NCBI GenBank assembly: GCA_046154695.1
Contig: JBJXFI010000339.1
Location: 1 to 7,144, forward strand
Origin: DALYLB01 sp046154695
GTDB taxonomy: Bacteria; Acidobacteriota; Blastocatellia; RBC074
Direction: 5' to 3'
DNA: 7,144 nucleotides
Shown: positions 1 to 7,144 of the stretch, piece after piece
Position numbering within the stretch: position 1 is the first letter of the stretch
How the letters are laid out: every line of letters starts with the position of its first letter
Made by a program: the position numbers and the translations under genes
The notes under the pieces: model-generated
The model's database searches: none
Seen by the model: only the letters and a program-made list of their open reading frames with translations
What the model was told of the DNA's origin: nothing

Positions 1-15
1 GCGCAACGGTCTGCC

Positions 16-107
16 GCCCCTGCCGGGGCTTGATGGCTTTTCCCGCCAATTCCGGCGGTTCCGCTTCGCTTCACCGCCGGCTACCGTCAGGTGTTCCTTC
101 GGAACAC
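16..107. repeat. Block of three consecutive inverted repeats (probable dispersed intergenic repeat)
   Basis: Three perfect stems lie in tandem: GCCCC (16-20) with GGGGC (25-29) around a 4-nt loop; CCGGCGGT (52-59) with ACCGCCGG (73-80) around a 13-nt spacer; and GTGTTCC (91-97) with GGAACAC (101-107) around a TTC loop. This arrangement resembles, from memory, GC-rich intergenic repeats that are abundant in some Planctomycetes and Verrucomicrobia. The inverted repeats are directly visible. That the block recurs elsewhere in the genome is inference. A structured 3' UTR of the lon transcript is an alternative. Confidence 0.6.
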
Positions 108-174
108 AAAAACGAGCTGATTGTCCAGTGATATCGCGAAAGTGTGTCCCAGATTTAATCACACCCAGCTCCTC

Positions 175-211
175 CTTCAGGCGGAAGATCCCTGACAAGG
201 CGGTCCGCCTG
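175..211. repeat. Palindromic unit with CTTCAGGCGG, just downstream of lon
   Basis: CTTCAGGCGG occupies 175-184, and the inverted repeat AGGCGG-T-CCGCCT occupies 198-210. The same 10-mer occurs at 6987-6996 and, inverted, at 7019-7028 next to the IS110 transposase end. The 14 bases at 198-211 also match the minus strand at 7024-7011 with one mismatch. The unit begins 8 bases after the lon stop codon and could fold in the lon 3' UTR, but no U-tract follows, so I call it a repeat and not a terminator. Confidence 0.5.
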
Positions 212-218
212 TCGCCGA

Positions 219-2717
<2,499 letters not shown>

Positions 2718-2799
2718 AGTTGAATGCAATCTTCGTAATGTTCAGGTCCTGTAAGACGGCTCCTCTCCCGGGGTCCGCCGATGATTCCGCGAAGAGCCT

Positions 2800-3276
2800 C
2801 TATTCGGTGATCGGAATCGGAATTTCGCGGCCGCACGTTCTGGTCTTCGGCAGATGAATCTGGAGCACCCCATCATGCATTTGGGCTTTGACGCCGCCCG
2901 GATCGATCTGCCATTTGAGCGTGATCGAGAAGGAGAAGCCGCCGTAGCTGCGTTCGAGGCAAAGAAAGCGAATCGGCCGATCCTCCTCGGAATCGGGTTT
3001 GTCGGGGGGATTCTCGCGCTCCTTCCGTCCCTCGATGTTGAGCGTATTGTCGATGATCGTCACGCGCAGATGCTCCTGCCCCACGCCCGGCAGTTCGATC
3101 CGCACCAGAATCGCCTCCTGCATCTCCAATACATCGACAGCGGGCATCCACATCCCCGAGTCGTGCGACGCATGCAGGCGAATCTCATCCAGCCGCATCA
3201 GCATGCGGCGCATCTGGTCGCGCAACTGCTCGACTAATACATTCGATGGGACGGGGAGCGGGTTGGTATTGGCCAT
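2800..3276 (-). CDS. Small heat-shock protein, Hsp20/alpha-crystallin family
   Basis: ATP-independent holdase that binds unfolding proteins in the cytoplasm and keeps them available for refolding or degradation. From the ATG at 3276 it has 158 residues. The N-terminal arm (1-42) contains an amphipathic Met/Arg/Leu helix. The alpha-crystallin domain spans about 43-146, with MPAVDVLE, VRIELPGV, LNIEGRKE, LERSYGGFSFSITL and the hallmark DGVLQIHLPK (135-144). The C-terminus has the I-x-I oligomerisation motif (IPIPI, 152-156). The loop at about 88-103 is long and acidic/Pro-rich compared with typical members. An in-frame ATG at 3342 would add 22 residues (180 in all). Neither start has a strong Shine-Dalgarno sequence; I chose 3276 because MANTNPLP gives a normal family length. 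A sigma-70-like promoter lies upstream (3362-3391), and lon follows 82 bases downstream, fitting a heat-shock or stress unit. Confidence 0.93.
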   Translation of the reverse strand: MANTNPLPVPSNVLVEQLRDQMRRMLMRLDEIRLHASHDSGMWMPAVDVLEMQEAILVRIELPGVGQEHLRVTIIDNTLNIEGRKERENPPDKPDSEEDRPIRFLCLERSYGGFSFSITLKWQIDPGGVKAQMHDGVLQIHLPKTRTCGREIPIPITE

Positions 3277-3361
3277 AAATTTCGTAAGCGTCGATTGATA
3301 AAACAGCCCCTGCCGCTGTGGGCGCTTCTGCGGATCCCTCATCGTCTTTGCGCAAAAGTTG

Positions 3362-3391
3362 ATTGTAGCGTTCGCGGAAAATAAGCGTCAA
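3362..3391 (-). promoter_or_regulatory. Sigma-70-type promoter for hsp20 (and probably lon)
   Basis: On the minus strand TTGACG (complement of 3386-3391) is followed after 18 bases by TACAAT (complement of 3362-3367). Each hexamer differs from consensus by one base and the spacing is acceptable. The predicted transcription start is near 3355. That gives a leader of about 80 bases to the ATG at 3276, or only about 13 bases to the in-frame ATG at 3342. It does not resemble a sigma-32 heat-shock promoter, and I see no CIRCE-type inverted repeat beside it. The hexamers are visible; activity is inference. Confidence 0.65.
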
Positions 3392-3501
3392 GCGAGCCGT
3401 CTGCCGAGATGCCGGCGGGGTGTGATTACAAGTGAAGGCGGAGCCGAAATCGGTGCGGCGCGCCGGTCAGGTATTCGATAACGCCGGGATTGATTCTTAC
3501 C

Positions 3502-3548
3502 GCCTTCATCCCCCAATCCCTCTCCCGGAGGGATGGGGGGATGAAGGC
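3502..3548. repeat. Long near-perfect palindrome (REP-like) between gcvPB and hsp20
   Basis: The arms 3502-3522 and 3528-3548 are complementary at 20 of 21 positions, the only mismatch being 3515/3535, and enclose a 5-base loop (3523-3527). The inner part pairs CCCCC-type and ATCCCTC-type blocks with their complements, a composition like REP-class intergenic palindromes. It lies 23 bases beyond the gcvPB stop codon and could stabilise the 3' end of the gcv mRNA or impede polymerase. No U-tract follows on either strand, so an intrinsic terminator is not supported. A small second hairpin overlaps its right arm at 3546-3560. Confidence 0.8.
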
Positions 3549-3560
3549 AATTTGATTGCC
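3546..3560. repeat. Short hairpin immediately after gcvPB
   Basis: GGCAAT (3546-3551) pairs perfectly with ATTGCC (3555-3560) around a 3-base loop. It shares three bases (3546-3548) with the foot of the 21-bp palindrome, so both cannot be fully paired at once. ATTGCC occurs once more at 3566-3571, next to the gcvPB stop codon, giving an alternative partner. A role at the 3' end of the gcv transcript is possible but not shown. Confidence 0.4.
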
Positions 3561-3571
3561 GGACCATTGCC

Positions 3572-5083
3572 CTATGCCGATTGCGCTTTGGCCCGGGTCC
3601 AGCGCAGGACGGGTTTGCGCGCGGCGGCGGCCTCGTCGAGGCGTCCGATGCGCGTGTTGTGCGGCGCGTTCTTGACGAGATCCGGGTTCTCCTCGGCCTC
3701 GCGCGCGATCGAGCGCATGGCGTCGATGAACACATCGAGCTCATCGCGCCCCTCGCTCTCGGTCGGTTCGATCATGATCGCGCCGGGCACGACGAGCGGA
3801 AAATAGATCGTCATCGGGTGGAAGCCGTAATCGATCAGCCGCTTGGCGATATCCAGCGTGTGCACGCCGAATTTCGCCTGCCGTTTGTCATTGAAGATCA
3901 CTTCGTGAAGGGCCCTGCCCTCGACGGCGATCTCGTAATAATCCTTGAGGTGATGCGCGATATAGTTCGCGTTGAGGACGGCGGTTTCGGTGGCTTCGCG
4001 CAATCCATCCGGGCCGAGGGTCAGGATATAGGCCAGGGCGCGAACGAGCACGGAGAAGTTGCCGAGAAACGCGCGGACGCGCCCGACCGATTGCGGCCGG
4101 GCATATTCCAGGCGGAGCCGCTCCCGGCCCTCGGCGTCCCGCCCGGTAACGACGCGGGGGAAGGGAAGGAAGGGCTCCAGTTCCGCCACGACCGCGATGG
4201 GCCCGGCGCCGGGGCCGCCGCCGCCGTGCGGCGTCGAGAAGGTCTTGTGCAGATTCAGGTGGATGACGTCCACGCCCATATCGCCGGGGCGCGTGACGCC
4301 GACCAGCGCGTTCATATTCGCCCCGTCCATATACACATATCCGCCCGCGTCGTGCAGGATGCGGCAGATATCCTCGATGTTCTCCTCGAACAGGCCGAGC
4401 GTCGAGGGATTGGTCAGCATCAGCGCGGCGACATCCTCGTTGACGGCGGCGCGCAGCGCCTCCAGGTCGATCCCGCCATGCTCGTTCGATTTGATCGTCT
4501 GAACCTGATAGCCGCAGATCGCGGCGCTCGCCGGGTTGGTCCCATGGGCCGAATCGGGGATGAGCACTTTCCGGCGCGCGTTGCCGCGCGCTTCGAGCGA
4601 TTTGCGGATGACCATCAGACCGGTCATCTCTCCCTGCGCGCCGGCCGCGGGCTGCAGGCTCACGGCCGGCAGCCCCGTAATCTCCGAAAGCACGTCCTCC
4701 AGCTCCTTGAGCAGCTCCAGGTTTCCCTGCGCGAACGTGTCCGGCGTCAGCGGATGCGAGGAGGCGAACCCGTCGAATCGCGAGACGCGCTCGTTGATCT
4801 TCGGGTTGTATTTCATCGTGCAGGAGCCGAGCGGATACATTCCCAGATCGACCGCGTAGTTCCATGTCGAGATGCGCGTGAAGTGGCGGACGACATCCAC
4901 CTCGCTGACTTCCGGCAGGCCCTCCAGGTCGTCGTCCCGCAGCAGCCTCGGATCGATGACCGATTTGATGTCGACCGGCTCGACGTCGAGCGCGGGCAGT
5001 TTGTACCCGATCTTGCCCGGCCGCGACCGCTCGAAGATCGTTCCCTCATTCTGATTGACGTGTGTGCTTGCTTTCCTGATCAC
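3572..5083 (-). CDS. gcvPB: Glycine dehydrogenase (decarboxylating) subunit 2, P-protein beta
   Basis: PLP-bearing subunit of the two-subunit P-protein (EC 1.4.4.2). With GcvPA it decarboxylates glycine and transfers the aminomethyl group to the lipoyl arm of GcvH in the cytoplasm. It has 503 residues, about family length. The N-terminus carries ERSRPGKIGYKLPALDV (18-34). The PLP pocket shows SAHGTNPASA (178-187), MDGANMNAL (252-260, with Asp253 placed to bind the pyridine nitrogen) and NLHKTFSTPHGGGGPG with the Schiff-base Lys280. Near the C-terminus are FHPMTIYFPLVVPGAIMIEPTE-type residues (421-442) and a basic end. The start is GTG at 5083: the conserved N-terminal motif lies upstream of the first internal Met (82), and a purine-rich site sits 6 bases before the GTG. 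It follows gcvPA after a 40-base gap containing a hairpin and is almost certainly in the same operon. Confidence 0.97.
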   Translation of the reverse strand: MIRKASTHVNQNEGTIFERSRPGKIGYKLPALDVEPVDIKSVIDPRLLRDDDLEGLPEVSEVDVVRHFTRISTWNYAVDLGMYPLGSCTMKYNPKINERVSRFDGFASSHPLTPDTFAQGNLELLKELEDVLSEITGLPAVSLQPAAGAQGEMTGLMVIRKSLEARGNARRKVLIPDSAHGTNPASAAICGYQVQTIKSNEHGGIDLEALRAAVNEDVAALMLTNPSTLGLFEENIEDICRILHDAGGYVYMDGANMNALVGVTRPGDMGVDVIHLNLHKTFSTPHGGGGPGAGPIAVVAELEPFLPFPRVVTGRDAEGRERLRLEYARPQSVGRVRAFLGNFSVLVRALAYILTLGPDGLREATETAVLNANYIAHHLKDYYEIAVEGRALHEVIFNDKRQAKFGVHTLDIAKRLIDYGFHPMTIYFPLVVPGAIMIEPTESEGRDELDVFIDAMRSIAREAEENPDLVKNAPHNTRIGRLDEAAAARKPVLRWTRAKAQSA

Positions 5084-5089
5084 AGATTA

Positions 5090-5099
5090 CCCTTTCTCC
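5090..5099 (-). promoter_or_regulatory. Ribosome binding site supporting the GTG start of gcvPB
   Basis: On the minus strand GGAGAAAGGG (complement of 5090-5099) lies 6 bases upstream of the GTG at 5081-5083. The purine-rich stretch, with AAAGGG nearest the start, supports GTG as the true initiation codon. It abuts the hairpin at 5101-5117, so the fold could affect ribosome access. Confidence 0.7.
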
Positions 5100-5100
5100 G

Positions 5101-5117
5101 CCCGCCGCGCCGGCGGG
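5101..5117. repeat. GC-rich hairpin in the gcvPA-gcvPB gap
   Basis: CCCGCCG (5101-5107) and CGGCGGG (5111-5117) form a perfect 7-bp stem with a 3-base loop. They lie between the gcvPA stop codon (5124-5126) and the gcvPB ribosome binding site. The sequence after it on the transcript is purine-rich, not U-rich, so it is not an intrinsic terminator. It may tune subunit ratio or mRNA stability, or be incidental to GC-rich sequence. Confidence 0.5.
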
Positions 5118-5123
5118 GATCGA

Positions 5124-6470
5124 TCATTTCAGTCCCTCGACCAGCGCGTCGATCTCCGTCTTCGTCATGGTTTCGGTCACACAGACGAGCAGCTGGTTCC
5201 TCATCTCGGGGAAGTAGCGCGAGAGCGCGAGCCCGCCGATGATCTTCTTCGCGGCCAGCCTGTCGAGCGTCTCCTCCGCCGAGGCGGGACAATCGACGAC
5301 GAATTCGTTGAAGAACGGCGCCGTGAATCGCAGGCCGTATCCTTCGAGCTCCGCGATCCGCCGCGCGGCGTAATGGGCCTTCTGGATGTTCTGCTCGGCG
5401 ACTTCGCGCACGCCGCGGCGTCCGAGGGTCGAGAGATAGATCGTCGCCATCAGGGCATAGAGCCCCTGATTGGTGCAGATGTTCGAGGTCGCCTTCTCGC
5501 GCCGGATGTGCTGTTCCCGGGTCGCGAGGGTCAGCACATAGCCCGGGCGGCCCTCGCCGTCCTGGGCCATCCCCACCAGCCGGCCGGGAATCTGGCGCTG
5601 GTACTTCTCCCTTACCGCGAAGAAGCCGCAATAGGAGCCGCCGAACGACATCGGGATGCCGAACGACTGGGCTTCGCCGCAGACGATGTCGGCCCCGGCC
5701 CGGCCCGGCGCCTGCAGGGCGCCGAGGCTCAGCCCCTCGGCCACGACGACCACCAGCAGCGCCCCGGCCTTGTGCGCGGCATCGCCGATCTTCTGCAGAT
5801 CCTCGACGCCGCCGAAGAAGTTCGGGGATTGAACGACGACCGCCGCCACGTCGCCGCCGAGCGAACCGAGCGCGTCGGGCTTGAGCGCCCCGGTCTTCTC
5901 GTCATAGGGCAGCGTCTCCTGGCTGATTCCCGCATTCCGAATGTAGGTGTCGACCACCTGATGGTATTCCGGATGCAGATTGCCCGCGAGAACGACCTTC
6001 GATCGATGGGTCACGCGCTCGGCCATCAGCACGGCCTCCGCCGTCGCGGTCGAGCCGTCATAGAGCGAGGCGTTCGAGACTTCCATCCCGGTCAACTCGC
6101 AGATCATCGTCTGATATTCGAAGATCGAGGCGAGCGTTCCCTGGCTGATCTCGGGTTGGTACGGCGTATAGGAGGTATAAAATTCCGCGCGGGAGATCAG
6201 CGTGTCGATGATGGTCGGGATGAAATGATCGTACGCGCCCGCGCCGAGAAACGACGTCATTCGCTCCCCCGTCACGCGCGTCGAATTGCGCTCGGCGAGC
6301 GCGCGGAAATAGGCCAGCGACTCGGTCTCGGATTGCGCCACGGGAATCTTCAGCGGCTGTTTGAGTTGCAGGTGGTCGGGGATCCCACGGAAAAAGTCGG
6401 CAACGGATTGTCGGCCCATCTCGCGCAGCATCGCGGCGCGCTCTTCGGCCGAATTGGGTATGTATCGCAT
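5124..6470 (-). CDS. gcvPA: Glycine dehydrogenase (decarboxylating) subunit 1, P-protein alpha
   Basis: N-terminal-half homologue of the single-chain P-protein. It pairs with GcvPB to form the functional decarboxylase and itself lacks the PLP lysine, as is normal for the alpha subunit. It has 448 residues, the usual length. The family start MRYIPNSAEERAAML (1-15) is followed by SFLGAGAYDHFIP (73-85), FYTSYTPYQPEISQGTL (97-113), EYQTMICELTGMEVSNASLYDG (118-139 region), the AEGLSLGAL and GADIVCGEAQSFGIP blocks (244-273), and REQHIRREKATSNICTNQ (318-335 region). The ATG at 6470 is favoured by this conserved N-terminus although no convincing Shine-Dalgarno sequence precedes it. Translation may rely on the upstream gcvH, 89 bases away. 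The neighbours gcvH and gcvPB confirm the assignment. Confidence 0.97.
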   Translation of the reverse strand: MRYIPNSAEERAAMLREMGRQSVADFFRGIPDHLQLKQPLKIPVAQSETESLAYFRALAERNSTRVTGERMTSFLGAGAYDHFIPTIIDTLISRAEFYTSYTPYQPEISQGTLASIFEYQTMICELTGMEVSNASLYDGSTATAEAVLMAERVTHRSKVVLAGNLHPEYHQVVDTYIRNAGISQETLPYDEKTGALKPDALGSLGGDVAAVVVQSPNFFGGVEDLQKIGDAAHKAGALLVVVVAEGLSLGALQAPGRAGADIVCGEAQSFGIPMSFGGSYCGFFAVREKYQRQIPGRLVGMAQDGEGRPGYVLTLATREQHIRREKATSNICTNQGLYALMATIYLSTLGRRGVREVAEQNIQKAHYAARRIAELEGYGLRFTAPFFNEFVVDCPASAEETLDRLAAKKIIGGLALSRYFPEMRNQLLVCVTETMTKTEIDALVEGLK

Positions 6471-6539
6471 CGGTTATGCGGAAAGCCGGAGTCTCGCTCC
6501 CGGGGCCGGAAAGCCCGTCACCGGCTCCCGATCCCCGAC

Positions 6540-6555
6540 AGGCGCCTCCGCGCCT
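6540..6555. repeat. Hairpin just after gcvH
   Basis: AGGCGC (6540-6545) and GCGCCT (6550-6555) form a perfect 6-bp stem with a 4-base loop, starting 4 bases beyond the gcvH stop codon. It lies in the 89-base gcvH-gcvPA gap, which also holds GGAAAGCC twice (6480-6487 and 6508-6515). No U-tract follows on the minus strand. It may be a 3'-end stabiliser for gcvH mRNA within the operon; function is not shown. Confidence 0.4.
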
Positions 6556-6559
6556 CCTC

Positions 6560-6955
6560 TTACTCCTCTTTCTGAGATTCGATGAAATCCTCGTACTCGA
6601 TCGACGAGAGCAGGCTGTCGATCTCCCCCCGCTTGCTGAGTTTGATCTTGAGCATCCACCCGGCGCCATAGGGATCGCTGTTGACGAGCTCGGGGGCGTC
6701 CCCGAGCGCCTCGTTGACCTCGGTCACCTCGCCCGAGACCGGTATGAAAAGCTCGCTGAACGTCTTCACGGACTCGACTTCTCCGAAGGTGTCATGCGCC
6801 TCGAACTTCTCCCCGACGCGCGGAAGCTGCACGTGGACGACGTCCCCCAGCTGCTCCTGCGCGAAATCGGAGATGCCCACCGTGCCGATCTCACCCTCCA
6901 GGCGAATCCACTCGTGGTCTTTGGTGTATTGCAGATTGTCGGGGTATGTAGCCAT
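6560..6955 (-). CDS. gcvH: Glycine cleavage system H protein
   Basis: Lipoyl carrier protein of the glycine cleavage system. Its swinging lipoyl-lysine accepts the aminomethyl group from the P-protein, presents it to GcvT, and is reoxidised by the L-protein. It has 131 residues, the standard size, and starts YTKDHEWIRLEGEIGTVGISDFAQ (10-33 region). The lipoylation site is in GEVESVKTFSELFIPVSGEV (58-77), with Lys64 as the modified residue. The conserved tail motif DPYGAGWMLKIKL (94-106) is present. The ATG at 6955 has a strong ribosome binding site (GAGGAGG) 4 bases upstream. It is the first intact gene of the gcvH-gcvPA-gcvPB set. gcvT is not found upstream; an IS110 transposase end lies 88 bases away. 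I see no clear promoter in that gap. Confidence 0.98.
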   Translation of the reverse strand: MATYPDNLQYTKDHEWIRLEGEIGTVGISDFAQEQLGDVVHVQLPRVGEKFEAHDTFGEVESVKTFSELFIPVSGEVTEVNEALGDAPELVNSDPYGAGWMLKIKLSKRGEIDSLLSSIEYEDFIESQKEE

Positions 6956-6959
6956 TGGG

Positions 6960-6966
6960 CCTCCTC
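6960..6966 (-). promoter_or_regulatory. Strong ribosome binding site of gcvH
   Basis: GAGGAGG on the minus strand, 4 bases before the ATG at 6953-6955. It is the best Shine-Dalgarno sequence in the window; those before gcvPA, hsp20 and lon are weak or absent, which may make GcvH the most highly translated subunit. Confidence 0.8.
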
Positions 6967-6986
6967 GAAAATGTTTGGAGTTCCGC

Positions 6987-7028
6987 CTTCAGGCGGACGG
7001 TCGTTAGCCGCAGACGGACCGCCTGAAG
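6987..7028. repeat. Inverted repeat between the IS110 end and gcvH
   Basis: CTTCAGGCGG (6987-6996) and CCGCCTGAAG (7019-7028) are a perfect 10-bp inverted repeat. Extended to 16-base arms (6987-7002 and 7013-7028) it pairs at 14 of 16 positions around a 10-base loop. It begins 15 bases past the transposase stop codon and ends 20 bases before the gcvH ribosome binding site. It could be a dispersed palindrome used as an IS110 target, part of the element's right end, or a leader hairpin of the gcv mRNA. The same 10-mer is present at 175-184. Confidence 0.65.
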
Positions 7029-7043
7029 ATACCGTCTTGAAAG

Positions 7044-7144
7044 TCAATCGGAGAATGCGTAATTCGGATCAAATTTCTTGCCGGTTTTGAGAACTCCGAA
7101 AACGAGGTGCAGTAATTTGCGCATCACCGCGGTCACAATGGCCA
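7044..7144 (-). CDS. IS110-family transposase, C-terminal end (cut by window edge)
   Basis: The last 32 codons of a minus-strand frame are visible, entering from the right edge and ending at TGA (complement of 7044-7046). The residues read AIVTAVMRKLLHLVFGVLKT and continue GKKFDPNYAFSD. An AVMRKLLHLxxGVLKxGKxFD ending is characteristic of the C-terminal Transposase_20 region of IS110-family DEDD transposases, which are now known in some members to be guided by a bridge RNA encoded in the element's end. The N-terminal RuvC-like catalytic domain would lie beyond 7144, so I cannot tell whether the gene is intact. The match is by recognition of the motif; no other reading of this end is as convincing. 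Confidence 0.8.
   Translation of the reverse strand, partial: AIVTAVMRKLLHLVFGVLKTGKKFDPNYAFSD

Larger units (their letters stand above)
1..218. other. Non-coding, hairpin-rich region downstream of lon
   Basis: This stretch follows the lon stop codon (TGA, complement of 219-221) and runs to the window edge. I see no credible gene in it. A plus-strand frame stays open from base 2 to 373, but its translation is arginine/proline/serine-rich, resembles no family I know and runs into the antisense of lon, so I treat it as chance. The region contains a block of three inverted repeats (16-107) and a second palindromic unit (175-211). No stem is followed by a clear run of U on the lon transcript, so a classical intrinsic terminator for lon cannot be assigned. 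Confidence 0.7.

Noticed and set aside
156..166. 11-base match of TAATCACACCC with the complement of 3418-3428
   Set aside because: A handful of 11-base matches are expected by chance in a window of this size, and the flanks do not extend the similarity.
175..218. Intrinsic terminator of lon
   Set aside because: Stems are present but no U-run follows on the minus strand; the nearest T-rich run is at 108-112, too far away and before a different stem.
3502..3548. Intrinsic terminator of the gcv operon
   Set aside because: The stem is very strong but is followed by a mixed sequence with no U-tract on either strand, so a repeat or mRNA-stabilising role is at least as likely.
3581..5242. Plus-strand open frame of 553 codons opposite gcvPB
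   Set aside because: Antisense shadow of gcvPB with low-complexity Arg/Ala/Asp/Gly composition and no family motifs.
5055..6575. Plus-strand open frame of 506 codons opposite gcvPA
   Set aside because: Antisense shadow of gcvPA; composition and lack of motifs argue against a protein.
6967..7043. Glycine riboswitch upstream of gcvH
   Set aside because: The gap is too short for a glycine aptamer and shows none of its conserved core; the only structure is the CTTCAGGCGG inverted repeat.
7018..7047. Promoter for gcvH using the minus-strand TTGACT at 7042-7047
   Set aside because: The only -10-like hexamer (TATCTT) is 10 bases away, too close, and nothing like TATAAT lies at 16-18 bases.

Overview
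This is a GC-rich bacterial window in which every confidently called gene lies on the minus strand. Read in the direction of transcription (right to left) it holds: the last 32 codons of an IS110-family transposase, then gcvH, gcvPA and gcvPB (three glycine cleavage system subunits), then a small heat-shock protein (Hsp20 family), then an ATP-dependent protease of the Lon (LonA) type. Beyond lon lies about 218 bases of hairpin-rich non-coding sequence.

Organism: the two-subunit glycine decarboxylase (separate GcvPA and GcvPB), high GC, GTG/TTG start usage and abundant GC-rich intergenic palindromes fit an uncultured or non-model bacterium. The hairpin block at the left edge resembles, from memory only, intergenic repeats seen in Planctomycetes and Verrucomicrobia. 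The window has no rRNA or other clade marker, so the phylum is not settled.

Layout and function: positions 3572-6955 form a glycine catabolism/one-carbon unit. GcvPA+GcvPB (P-protein) decarboxylates glycine onto the lipoyl arm of GcvH. The aminomethyltransferase GcvT and the L-protein needed to finish the cycle are not in the window. The position just upstream of gcvH, where gcvT often sits, is occupied by the 3' end of an IS110 transposase. Positions 219-3276 form a protein quality-control unit: Hsp20 holds unfolding clients and Lon degrades damaged proteins. A near-consensus sigma-70-type promoter (3362-3391) and a 21-bp-stem palindrome (3502-3548) separate the two units, so hsp20-lon is probably transcribed independently of gcv.

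No wholly new multi-gene system is evident; the coding content is mostly housekeeping. The points most worth a second look are the histone-H1/AlgP-like lysine-alanine tail on Lon, the IS110 end abutting a palindrome that recurs downstream of lon, and the long 20/21 inverted repeat between gcvPB and hsp20.
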